Shown: positions 12,423 through 22,456 of the stretch, piece after piece
Numbering within the stretch: the first letter of the stretch is position 1
Layout of the letters: each line of letters opens with the position of its first letter
Assembly: GCA_928212115.1 (NCBI GenBank)
Contig: CAKMRJ010001112.1
Span: forward strand, 404,408,076-404,472,075
Length of the DNA stretch: 64,000 nucleotides
Direction of reading: 5' to 3'
From: Lactuca virosa
Lineage: Eukaryota; Streptophyta; Magnoliopsida; Asterales; Asteraceae
The notes under the pieces: model-generated
The model's database searches: none
What the model was told of the DNA's origin: nothing
The model's input: only the letters and a program-made list of their open reading frames with translations
Translations under genes and position numbers: made by a program

Positions 12423-13175
12423 TGTTGGATTAATGTCTAAGTCCATAACTATATTTGGTATGTACTTCACCCGACCCGGCATGGTCCATTTGGGTTGCAC
12501 TTCACCAGCACAATTTATATGGATAGTCTTTTGAGAATAATATATTTATGATTTATATTAATATATTATAAGTTCTAATATATTAATATGGAATCATATT
12601 ATTTTTATTAGTATTGATCAAGAATTAATTTAGAATTAATTAAGTGATAAAAAAGAACTAATTAAATATGGACTCTTATATATATGGAATAGGCCAAGTT
12701 CATTTAGGTTGGGCTAAGCTTTCATGGATGGTCCATGGAGCTTTTAACCCATGGATCCTATGTAAATGAAAGGTCATGGGTATTAGGGTTTACATGGATG
12801 TAACCCTAATCCTCCATAATATATAAAGGAGTCTTTGGCTCACAAAATTGGCACAAGTGTGTGAAAATAAGAGTGGGCCTATTTTAGTGTGCATACATAT
12901 TCTCTCAAGTTCTTCCAAGGTGTTTTGGTGATTTGTGATTCCATTTGAGGCTTCCACACTATTGGGGCTAAGCTCTTAAAGCTTGAAGACATCAAGCTAC
13001 ATCAAAAGGTATGTCATCTAACTAGAACTTTGTAGTATAGGTGCTTCATAATATGCTAGTTAGGGTGAAACCTTGGAATAGTTAATATTTGCATGTATAA
13101 TAGAGAAAACATAGATCCAAGGTTTATAGGGTTGCATGTACACCATAGGAGTGTTAGAATGCTCAAAACTCAACA
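12423..13175 (+). repeat. Cop-C 5' LTR
   Basis: It starts TGTTGGATTAATG and ends CTCAACA. It contains a TATA box (TATATAAAG, 12820-12828) followed by GTGTGTG-like sequence. It aligns end to end with 19347-20098 with about 98% identity by eye. The LTR of Cop-F (58745-59510, opposite strand) is a diverged relative. Confidence 0.92.
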
Positions 13176-13176
13176 G

Positions 13177-13188
13177 TGGTATCAGAGA
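13177..13188 (+). other. Cop-C primer-binding site
   Basis: TGGTATCAGAGA lies one base inside the LTR. It matches initiator tRNA-Met except at the last base. Confidence 0.85.
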
Positions 13189-13429
13189 CATGGGTTGTTT
13201 TCTGTTATATAGATGCAAATGTTTTATTTTCAAAGTTGAAAAAAAAGAAAAAAAACATGATGTTTGTCAAATTTTAAGATAATTACTTGTTTTTGTGAAA
13301 AACTAATTATTTGTAAAATTTGAATCATTTGCTATATGAGTTGAATTAGGTCAAATTTAGTAAAAGATAAAATGATATGATTATTTTATTAGTTTTAAAA
13401 GTTTGATCTAAAGAGTTTTTTTGAAACCT

Positions 13430-14007
13430 CCATAAGTTATGGATATGAAAAGGTTTAAAAAAAATTGATTCAAAATTTTTTATGGAGTTACAAAACTTGG
13501 TCTTAATGTTTTAAAGAATTCCATAACTTGTTCTTAAGTTATGGAACATGAAAAGTTTCATCATAAAACAAAACATTAAACTCCATAAGTTATGGAATCC
13601 AAAAGTTATTTTTTTTGTGTTTCCTTGATTTATGAGTTAGTTTAGATTAATGAAAAAAAATTGTGTTTTAGTTGTTTTCAATCCTAATTAATCTAGAGGT
13701 AATTCATAAAATGTGTTTTTGTAACTTGTCCTCAAGTTATATAAAAGGTCACATTTATGAATATTAAAACTCATAAAAGTGTCATAGGTTACATAAAAAA
13801 ATAAAGAGTCTTTTTCATTAAATAATATTATGACTCCATAACTTGTCCTCAAGTTATGGATGTTTAAGAGTCACTTCTTTAAAAGTGTTATTAAAGAATA
13901 AGAGGTTACATAAAAATGAAGAGTCTTCATTTTAATGAACCATTAAACTCATAAGTTATGAAATGAAATTTTTTTAATAGTTTCAAAAACTTGCCCTCAA
14001 GTTTTGG
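13430..14007 (+). repeat. Palindromic CATAACTTG...CAAGTTATG array
   Basis: Copies are at 13430-13444, 13521-13544, 13582-13598, 13721-13740, 13836-13860, 13949-13962 and 13985-14007. The best (13836-13860) pairs CATAACTTG with CAAGTTATG around a TCCT spacer. The intervals are irregular (60-140 bp), so this is not a strict tandem repeat. Confidence 0.75.
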
Positions 14008-14602
14008 AATTTGTAAAGTTTTCCCATGAATACTTTAATTCCAAGTTAAGCCCTTAGAATTTTAAAAGTTAAAATTCAACCCTTATACTTCATAATATTA
14101 TAAGTTAATAATATTTATATATATGTATAAGAGCAAGTCGTCTTACTATTAGTAGGCCTCATTCACGAAGCCGGTCTATAAGGGGGGTATAAGGTTACTG
14201 CCTATAAAATGGCAGTTTAATGGGTGTCCACTCTCACCCACCGCTTCCTTGATCGGTGGAGGGTCGTTAGCCGAACGGGTAGGACAAGGACTATAATTCT
14301 CCTTTCATTAAAAGTATTAATGACAAATACTAAAGTAACTAAACATTTATAAATTCCTAATCTTAGTTACTTAGGAAAATGTGAATTTGGTGCTAACCCA
14401 TGAAATTACACTTTGCACTTTCTTAAGTCAGTTAGTGGAGCGTGTGTGGTTAACCGGCACACTAGCTTGATTTAACAAGGTAGGCAAAGGGTAACTTATT
14501 GTTTATCATAGCATCGGTGGAGCGTGTGTGGTTAACCGGCACATCGATTGATGGGTAAATATTAAGGGTACCAAGTATATTTGCATGGTTACTTCACACC
14601 TT

Positions 14603-14635
14603 GTTTTGTGATCCTCGGCATCCCAGTCACAAAAC
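14603..14635 (+). other. Hairpin H1 with CGGCATCCC loop
   Basis: GTTTTGTGA (14603-14611) pairs perfectly with TCACAAAAC (14627-14635) around a 15-nt loop holding CGGCATCCC (14616-14624). One of four hairpins in Cop-C sharing this loop core on unrelated stems. Confidence 0.7.
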
Positions 14636-14780
14636 CTGAAGGGCACACTCGAGATTGAAACATGCCATTGAAAAGTTCAATGAATCTCAAAAGAATCTAG
14701 GAGTTTCAAAACCAATTAAAACCTAATAATACATTTCGTTTATCTTGGTGGAAATTGGTGAATCGTCATTCACCTACCTT

Positions 14781-14834
14781 CAAATATTTTATAGCTTGGA
14801 GTACGGCATCCCTCTTCCAAGTTATAAAATAGTT
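14781..14834 (+). other. Hairpin H2 with CGGCATCCC loop
   Basis: TTTTATAGCTTGG (14787-14799) pairs with CCAAGTTATAAAA (14817-14829), with one G-T wobble. The pairing extends outward with a one-base bulge to about 20 bp. The 17-nt loop (14800-14816) holds CGGCATCCC at 14804-14812 and ends CTCTT. Confidence 0.8.
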
Positions 14835-14911
14835 TGTTGGGTCCTAGCCTTAATATATCATATTGGGTGTTATATTAAGGACTTAAATCAACTTTACGTG
14901 AATTTCTCCTA

Positions 14912-15530
14912 TTGTTGATGTCTGGTTTAGACAACAATGATCTTCCCAAACCAAGCTTTCCTAATGAATATGACTTCCCGAGTTTGGCCCATGGAAGTCA
15001 TACTTCTCTTCCTCCACCTCCTCCAATTATTCTCCCTAACCCACAAGTTCAAGGTCACTCAAGCCCCAATGGCAAGAAAGGTCTATGTGTGATCACATCT
15101 TAGAGATGAAGTCACATATTGACAAGCCGGGAGAGTTGGGTGTCAAAGTCTTGAGAAAGTTGGATGTTCAATCACTTTCTAAGTCACATAGTGAGTTCCC
15201 CTTGGGACTACTATGAAACAGACTATGACATGAACCTTAATGATCATATCTATTTGCTTGGTGCTGCTGAATCAGCAATGATTTGGAACGATAGTAAAGC
15301 AAATTTGATTAGAAGATCAACTTCCCAAAAACTTTATGGACAGTGACACTGGAAATCCAGAAAAAGCATTCTCTTCCCAATAGAAAGGGATTGGCCATAG
15401 TCAACCCGGTTGACGAAATGGTAAAGAGAAAGGCTAAGTCTGAGATAGTACCATTACCAAAGGGTCCATTTGTTAAAATTGCCAAAGGAAGGGGCACTGT
15501 TTGCGAAGCTCCCAAATTTACCTAAGGATG
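14912..15530 (+). pseudogene. Cop-C gag remnant
   Basis: Structural protein of a copia element, in pieces. The 63-codon start (14912-15103) opens Met-Ser-Gly-Leu-Asp and is Pro-rich. It then jumps to the mid-gag segment His-Ile-Leu-Glu-Met-Lys-Ser-His-Ile-Asp-Lys, so part of gag has been deleted. Further pieces are a Leu-Leu-Gly-Ala-Ala-Glu-Ser-Ala-Met-Ile-Trp run (15250-15290) and a Lys-Gly-Leu-Ala-Ile-Val...Lys-Arg-Lys-Ala-Lys-Ser-Glu run (15380-15450). The CCHC zinc knuckle expected next is not recognisable. Frames change and stops intervene, so no full Gag can be made. Confidence 0.75.
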
Positions 15531-17155
15531 TTGAAGTCAATAAGTTTGACTCTACTTCAGGTAAAGTCCATTGTCTAACTCTGTTAAGCTCCTATTTGGA
15601 GATTCTTATTACATAATGTGACTGAGTCACATGGTGATGTTATAAGAATCAAAGAAAAGAGAGAAAGCTTAAAGGAAGTATATGCTGCTTCTGATCGCGA
15701 AGATGGACTTCGATGGCATCAGAATTTTGAAGCTGTTACTTAGGAGTTATGACACATTGCTTAGGAATATATAACAACAAGGTTTTCATATGGATTGTAA
15801 GGATAAGTTTTTCCGCAAAGTTTTTAAAATAAAAGGAAATTCTTGATTTTATTTATTTGAAGTATCCTTACAATGGGATTTGTGGAAAATTGTTGCTTAT
15901 ATGATTCCACTGACAGCAATATTGGAAAATGGATTTGATTCTTTCATTTGTGGTAGTGTCTAAATTTACCAAATCAGGAAAGTTCCTCATCGCCCAAGTT
16001 TCAATTGGACCGAAACTTGGAATCATGCAAGTTGAATAGTATGATGAATGAGAACTTTCAAGCATTAGAAAATCAAGACTAATTACTTGTTCACATGGAT
16101 GTGTGAGTCAAGTGAATGACTAAAGGGATCGAGTACACATTCTTGTGCACTGGTCATGTCCACCACAAAGTTCGTTAAGACTATTTGATTTACTAAAGTT
16201 TAGTAAATATGGTTATACTTACAAGTTTAAGTATAATTCTGAAACATTGGAAAAGTCTCAATGTATGGCAGAACGAATGGGAAGAATCAAATTAGGCAGA
16301 AAGATAAAAGTTTCTCAAATCTGAAAAGATGGGAGAGTACTTTAGTATCATGTTTGTGATCATCTTAATGATTTAGAAATCATATCACAATTAGTCCTCT
16401 AAAGGTCATCTTAGTGCATTCTTATGACTAAGAAGAGGAGTCATGAATTGTTGAAATGGTTAGATCAGGAAGATGAGTCATACTTCGTTCCAAAACAATT
16501 CTTAGAGTCATACTCCAAGATTGTAACTTGAGTGACATATCTTAAAGAAAGGTTTAAAACACTTGTCAAATGTAAGAGTAAAAGTGTCCTACTCTTGTAC
16601 ATTTGAAATTGGTAAGTTGTGATGTTTTGGATAAAACAAAGACCAACTAAGGCCAATTATGTGAAGTGTTTGTCTTGATAAAGAATCTGCACTATCTCTT
16701 GAATATTTGGCAAGATAGTCTTATATGTCAAGAGGATAGTGGGAGTCTTAAGGATCCTAAAAAGAATTTCAAGAACTAATCAGAATAAAACCTGAGGTTC
16801 TTCACTAGCACACGACTTGAGGTTTATAACCTATCGTGTTGACATATTCTGTGCCCATTCCAGTTAAAGTTGGCTTTGCATAGGAGTTCTGAAAGTTCTC
16901 AATTGGTTACATAACAACTTGGAAGCAATGGCAGGCCCTGTACTGCCAGGTGGCAAGAAGTTAAGATTGCATAAGTTCAGTCCATATGAGTTTGGATTTG
17001 TCATTATCCTTGTCTTATGACTATGGTTTTGACGATTCACATGGATAAGAACACATACACCATAAAATCTAAGGGTCATAAGGTTTCTCTCCGATTCATG
17101 AAAATGATGGTGAGGAAACACTTCCACCAAGTAGATTTGAAGCAGATGGCAAAAG

Positions 17156-17216
17156 GTCTAAACAATTGAGACTATGATTACGGCATCCCTTTTCATAGTT
17201 CTGAAATTGTTTAGAC
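17156..17216 (+). other. Hairpin H3 with CGGCATCCC loop
   Basis: The outer stem GTCTAAACAATT (17156-17167) pairs perfectly with AATTGTTTAGAC (17205-17216). The inner stem ACTATG (17171-17176) pairs with CATAGT (17194-17199). The 17-nt loop (17177-17193) contains ATTACGGCATCCCT. It lies in the decayed pol zone. Confidence 0.85.
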
Positions 17217-17640
17217 ACACATGCATGCTATCTAAGGAAAGGTGTATGATTTTGATAAAGTTTTATCAAAGCATCTCGTATCTGCAATCTGAACTTTGGT
17301 AAGAAAGTCAATAAAGTATTGATTTCTAGAAGTCCAGCTGATTTCTGAGTACATGTCAAAGCTAGTGGGAGAATAAGTGTTATGCTAATAATCATCAAGT
17401 TAGTGGGAGCATGATAATTATTGTTAGTGTTACAAGTTAGCAATGTTAATTATAGAAAACAAAAGTTTGAATTCGTGAGGCTGCAGGGATTGAAAAAGTT
17501 GTTTTGCTATAATTAAGGGAGAGGATATACTTCATTTCAGTTCTAAAGGCTTAGATTGAGACCTTAATCATCTTTAGTCAAGAATATATATATGAATTTC
17601 ATGTTGGATTGGTTCAACTTAAGGAAATTCTATATATTGC

Positions 17641-17697
17641 GTTCTCAAAATTCGATTATGATTACGGCATCCCTCTTCATAGTCAAATTTTGAAAAC
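17641..17697 (+). other. Hairpin H4 with CGGCATCCC loop
   Basis: A 20-nt arm (17641-17660, starting GTTCTCAAAATTC) pairs with 17678-17697 at 17 of 20 positions. At least one of the mismatches would be a G-U pair in RNA. The 17-nt loop (17661-17677) is nearly identical to that of H3 and close to that of H2. Confidence 0.85.
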
Positions 17698-18589
17698 ATG
17701 GCAAATAAAAATATTGTAGCAAAAGACTGGTCTAGAATCATGTCTTTATGTGAGACATCATGAATCGTGTACCATTTGCTTTGGGTACAGGATCGATTGC
17801 ATGTGCTATAATATTTGTCATTTCTAAATTTTTCCAAATGCCCAGAGGCATTAAGAAGGGAAAAGGTCTAGAATTGGATATGACTAAAATGATTAAGCAA
17901 TTGTCGAGGACAATCTGAGGTTTACCAAAGATTGGTTGCTCAGGGACAGTTCGAAGTATAGTGCTAATTTTGGAAGGACCATATTGACATATTCTGAAAA
18001 GAGGCATCTCTTATTCAGAAGTGATAGTCAAAATGAGAATATGGAGTTGTCTCCATAGGTGGAAGTTATCTGTGTAAGATTAGAAAACTTAATGCAAGAA
18101 GCATGTCCAAAGCAATGTACTTTGAATATGAGACTTAGTTTCCATGGAGTTGATCTCCATTGGAATACCTTATAATGACTGTTGACAAGTCTTTGTGACT
18201 TTGTACATATTCATTACAGGAGGGTCAGTGCATATAAGTTTAAAATCTAAACAGATTTCGATAAATGATAGGAATTTGAAATTCTCACATTTTTCGATAA
18301 GGATTTGAGAGTGTGAAATTAGAATCATTGAAATTATGTTCAATTGGTTTATTTCACAAAGTAAGGATCATAGACAAACATAGAGTGCATACTTGGTGTA
18401 TGGCAAAGCTATTGTTTAAGAAAAACATAGTGTACATGCTTGGAGCATGGGACAACTAGTGTTTTTAATTCAAGTATAAAGTTGATAAAACCGAAACAAT
18501 GAATAATGAGTAATCAGTATGGTGATAAATAAAAGTGTTTATTTATATTCATAGGGTTTGATACCATATTTGATTCATTTATTCTTGTG

Positions 18590-19333
18590 TTTCACTTTGC
18601 ATGTTTTGACTTCCAGAATAACTAAGTCGCTCTTCCTGAATAATTAAGTTATTCAAACCATCCACAGTCGGTCATATGTTGGAAGTAGATATGAATCAAG
18701 ACTGTCATGGGTTGGTTTGTAGAGGTCCAAGTTGGTGGACAAAGTGGTGCTACAACACTCATGAGTGCTCATAAGTTCTGAGAATTGGATTCAACCCATG
18801 CTCATTTGAATCACTTCATGGATTTTATCACGAGTGATCATGAGACGATAATATCTTATATTCTTAAAACCTAGAGATATGAGTTGTTACTATGAGTTGG
18901 TTATACATTGATTGCATGAAAACTCATTGGTAACTCAATGTTATAAAACGTGCCTTTGTGTATGATTCAACAAGTAGTAGAACAAGCCATATGAGTCGAA
19001 GTTTATCCATTCCTTTTACCTTCGGGATAAAAGCGATATCTATGGGCCCCTCGATGATTTAGCGATGACACATGTGAGTGCTTGGGCAAGCCATGACTGA
19101 TTTGATTTGTTCAATCAGTCAGTCATGATAAATCCAAAATCGGGAAACAACAAATGGACAGAGAGAATGATTATAATCCATGTCTCAGTCCATATGATAT
19201 CTAGAATGGAGGAATATATGATCCCTTATCTAATGGACAAGTCATTGACAAGGTCAGAGTTCGACAGCGGCTTTAAGAGCTACGATTGCCATTTAGGTTT
19301 TGAAGTCATACTCAATAATAGTTTTAGACTTAT
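18590..19333 (+). other. Cop-C conserved 3' noncoding region
   Basis: About 750 bp between the pol zone and the polypurine tract. It shares many blocks with Cop-B (about 43900-44640) and, on the opposite strand, Cop-F (59524-60330): for example CTCATGAGT near CAACACTCATGAG, GACGATAATATCTTAT, a TTCATGGATT...CGAGTGATCATGAGACG block and GGGCCCCTCGATGATTT. There is no long reading frame; the 85-codon ORF at 19107 is not conserved in the relatives. It is probably a conserved 3' untranslated or structural region of this clade. Confidence 0.65.
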
Positions 19334-19346
19334 CCAAGTGGGAGAC
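19334..19346 (+). other. Cop-C polypurine tract
   Basis: CCAAGTGGGAGAC abuts the 3' LTR start. The same purine run precedes the 3' LTRs of Cop-B (AAATGGGAGAC) and Cop-F (CCAAGTGGGAGAC on the minus strand). Confidence 0.85.
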
Positions 19347-20098
19347 TGTTGGATTAATGTCTAAGTCCATAACTATATTTGGTATGTACTTGACCCGACC
19401 CGGCATGGTCCATTTGGGTTGCACTTCACCGGCACAATTTATATGGATAGTCTTTTGAGAATAGTATATTTATGATTTATATTAATATATTATAAGTTCT
19501 AATATATTAATATGGAATCATATTATTTAATTAGTATTGATCAAGAATTAATTTAGAATTAATTAAGTGATCAAAAAGAACTAATTAAATATGGACTCTT
19601 ATATATATGGAATGGGCCAAGTTCATTTAGGTTGGACTAAGCTTTCATGGATGGTCCATGGAGCTTTTAACCCATGGATCCTATGTAAATGAAAGGTCAT
19701 GGGTATTAGGGTTTACATGGATGTAACCCTAATCCTCCATAATATATAAAGGGGTCCTTGGCTCACAAAATTGGCACAAGTGTGTGAAAATAAGAGTGGG
19801 CCAATTTTAGTGTGCATACATATTCTCTCAAGTTCTTCCAAGGTGTTTTGGTGATTTGTGATTCCATTTGAGGCTTCCACACTATTGGGGCTAAGCTCTT
19901 AAAGCTTGAAGACATCAAGCTACATCAAAAGGTATGTCATCTAACTAGAACTTTGTAGTATAGGTGCTTCATAATATGCTAGTTAGGGTGAAACCTTGGA
20001 ATAGTTAATATTTGCATGTATAATAGAGAAAACATAGATCCAAGGTTTATAGGGTTGCATGTACACCATAGGAGTGTTAGAATGCTCAAAACCCAACA
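19347..20098 (+). repeat. Cop-C 3' LTR
   Basis: It starts TGTTGGATTAATG and ends CCCAACA. It is nearly identical to 12423-13175, and the TATA box is repeated at 19743-19750. It is followed by the target duplicate gagtt (20099-20103) and Gyp-C coding sequence. Confidence 0.92.
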
Positions 20099-20103
20099 GA
20101 GTT

Positions 20104-20898
20104 CATTTTGGTAGAAGAAATTTTGGAGACTCTTGTGATTTGTAAATATGGTCCACTTCAAACTATACATGTAATGTCTCCAAATATTTAAAGCAAAAAC
20201 TACAGCTCCCAACTCAAGGTCATGGGTACTGTAGTTGTTTTCGTGCACTTTAAGTTGTCGGGAAGCATAAGCAATAACCTTGTCCCTTTTCATCGACACG
20301 CACCCCAATCCTTTATGTGCCGTGTCGTAGTATACGAAAAAAATCATTTATTCCATCTGGAAGGGATAGGATTTGTATGATACACAACATTTGTTTCAAC
20401 TTATGGAATACAACCTCTTTCTTGTCTTCCCAGTCAAACTTCATGTCTGTTTGTGTTAGTGTTGTGAAGGGTTTAGCTATGTCGGAGAAATTCTCAATGA
20501 ATCTCTGATAGTAGCCAACAAGGACTAAGAATTTACGCACTACTGTTGGCATCTTTGGTGCTTTCCAATTCTTAAATGATTCAATCTTATAAGGGTTGGC
20601 ATGGGTTCCTTTGTTGCTGACCGCATTCCGTAGAAAGTTTACTTCTTTAATCCCAAATTTCATACTTCGAAAATTTGGCATACAACTTTTCTTTTCCTAG
20701 CAGTTCCAGGATTAGTTGTAAGTGTTGTCCGTATTCTTCCTCAGTTCGTGAGTATATAAATATGTCATCAATAAATATGATCATGAATTTGTCCAAGTAT
20801 GGTTTGCGAACATGGATCATGAGATCCATGAACACAACCAAAACATTGGTCAACCCATAAGGCATAACTAGGAACTCGTAGTGACCATACTGAGTCCT
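20104..20898 (-). pseudogene. Gyp-C RNase H and RT C-terminal half
   Basis: Gypsy reverse transcriptase and RNase H, minus strand, in overlapping frames. At 20647-20898 are Tyr-Gly-His-Tyr-Glu-Phe-Leu-Val-Met-Pro-Tyr-Gly-Leu-Thr-Asn and the catalytic Phe-Ile-Asp-Asp-Ile-Phe-Ile-Tyr-Ser box. At 20350-20681 is the thumb/connection (Leu-Val-Gly-Tyr-Tyr-Gln-Arg-Phe-Ile-Glu-Asn-Phe-Ser). At 20104-20347 RNase H has the Asp in Val-Tyr-Tyr-Asp-Thr-Ala, the Glu in His-Asp-Leu-Glu-Leu and Asn in place of Asp in Phe-Thr-Asn-His-Lys-Ser. Frameshifts near 20340 and 20670 and the lost RNase H Asp make it inactive. The Cop-C insertion cuts the left end and Solo-2 the right. Confidence 0.88.
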
Positions 20899-22451
20899 TG
20901 TAAGATCCCAATTGTTACCACAAAATTTTTCATTTTTAATATAAATAAAACATCATATATTAAAAAACAAGCTGTAAAATCCCATGTGAATCAATACAAT
21001 CATCCCAAACCAGAGTATCATAAATGCAGAAAATCATAAAATCTGCAAGTTGGATAGTACAGTCAAGCCTTCGCCTTTCTGTGATCATCCGAAATACATG
21101 AAACATGTTTAATCCACAACTATAAGCACGAATCATAGTGATTTTCCAATAATATTACATACAGCTCAACATAATAAACCACTATGGGTTATCATCAACC
21201 CAATCGATTAACAACACAATTCAGAGGTTATCAGCAACCATAGGGACTATCAGCAGTCCCGTGGACTCACAGCTATCCAGGAGTTTTGAACAACTCAGTT
21301 TCACAAATCACATCAATCAACAAGTAAGACCCATCTGGTCATCATGCATACACTACTACATAGGTAAATATAGTGAGAAGACTCACCTTGCAAATAGCAG
21401 CTAGACACAACAGGTCACACACACACAGTATAGAAAGGTACAACAAGTAACCTAACAGAAATAGAGAGATACCCTTTCATCCCATATTCTAAAACCTAAT
21501 TTGACCAAAAGTCAACCATGGTGAAACGTTAGCGGTTAGCCCTCAATCAACCTCCGCTCAACGTACAAGCTGCTATATGCTTAACGTAGAGCTCTAGATG
21601 GAGACGGTCCAAAGCTACGCTATGCTCAGCATAGATGAATTTACGCCCAACGTAGCAGTCTGATTGCCAAAAGTCCCATTAAGTTGTTAATACAGAAAGT
21701 TAGCTACTCAAACTTCTAGGTATGAGCCAAAGGAACGTTCTAATGGATAAAGTCTTTGAATTTATCCATTTGCATGCAAACAACGAGCAATAAAACAAAC
21801 CCTAAGTCTAAGAAGTACACTAATGCTCAAAATCTCATGCATGGGATGGATGAGAGTGACCAAGCTCTTATTTTTATTATTCAACAACCCCAAGATCATC
21901 AGAAAATGGTCTTAAAATGGTTTGGAGTAACTCATACTCACAAGGACCGGAGTTATGGGACAAAAAGCATATAAATCTATAACCAACTAGATCTAGCATG
22001 AAAGAATACCAAGATGGAAACTTTATACCTTTTATGGGTGGACAACAAGGTGAAGAATTTTGGTCTACAAAGATTGGAGCTCCTGAATGCTTCTCCAATG
22101 ATCTTCTCATTCAAGGATGCACACAAGAACACTCTAATACCTCAAAACTCTCACAAGTTGGCGAGGGTTTCAAAAGTACTAGATAGGAGGGTTGGGACTG
22201 GTCATGAAGAGGCCCTCAAGGAGTTAGAGCCTTTAAACAGGCTCACAACCCCAGGAATTAGGGTTTTTGTACTGCGCTCTTATGCCCAACGTACAACATC
22301 CTATTGTCAGGGTAAGTCATTAAGTCCCGACATTAATTCTTCCTCATACGCTCAACGTAGGGGCTATTCCACGCCCAACGTAGTACTTAAAAATGCAATT
22401 CAAAGACAAATTAATCCTTAGAAAATCATACTTGTGGATACGGGTGTTATA
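20899..22451 (-). repeat. Solo-2: solo gypsy LTR inside Gyp-C RT
   Basis: A 1,553-bp LTR interrupting the RT frame, flanked by perfect 5-bp duplications gtcct (20894-20898 and 22452-22456). The minus-strand start reads TATAACACCCG, where TG has mutated to TA, and the other end is intact (GGGATCTTACA). No internal region is present, so this is the product of recombination between two LTRs. It carries palindromic TACGCCCAACGTA-type motifs (21550-21660, 22270-22385) related to those of Gyp-D. Short ORFs at 21756-22421 are LTR sequence. Confidence 0.88.
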
Positions 22452-22456
22452 GTCCT

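Larger units (their letters stand above)
13189..14911 (+). other. Cop-C leader with palindromic repeats
   Basis: An untranslated leader of about 1.7 kb, long for a copia. From 13430 to 14007 seven copies of a palindromic unit related to CATAACTTGTCCTCAAGTTATG occur, some with a spacer and some collapsed to CCATAAGTTATGG. From 14150 to 14290 there are short stems such as CCACCG...CGGTGG and ACTGCC...GGCAGT. A GGAGCGTGTGTGGTTAACC block is duplicated (14436 and 14519). Two hairpins with a shared CGGCATCCC loop lie at 14603-14635 and 14781-14834. I see no reading frame in it. Confidence 0.7.
15531..18589 (+). pseudogene. Cop-C pol region, heavily decayed, full of foldbacks
   Basis: The place of protease, integrase and RT. 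Only scraps are readable: a pre-integrase trace near 15660-15760, and an integrase trace near 16198-16310 (Lys-Tyr-Gly-Tyr-Thr-Tyr-Lys, Ser-Glu-Thr-Leu-Glu-Lys, Gly-Arg-Lys-Ile-Lys). From about 16350 to 18590 I find no confident domain. The sequence instead contains many imperfect inverted repeats, the longest at 15601-15650, 16567-16605, 16690-16741, 17156-17216 and 17641-17697. It cannot encode working enzymes. Confidence 0.6.
12423..20098 (+). mobile_element. Cop-C: Ty1/copia element with young LTRs and decayed coding
   Basis: A 7.68-kb plus-strand copia bounded by two 752-753-bp LTRs with a 5-bp target duplication. Order: LTR, initiator-Met primer site (13177-13188), a 1.7-kb structured leader, gag start (14912), fragments of gag, pre-integrase and integrase, about 2 kb without recognisable frame, a conserved 3' noncoding region (about 18590-19333), polypurine tract and LTR. 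By eye the LTRs differ at only about a dozen positions, indicating a recent insertion. The coding region is broken throughout, so it was probably moved by proteins from another copy. Its interior is unusually rich in foldback sequences. Confidence 0.9.

Noticed and set aside
19107..19364. 85-codon ORF at the end of Cop-C
   Set aside because: Lies in the 3' noncoding region and polypurine tract; the frame is not preserved in Cop-B or Cop-F.
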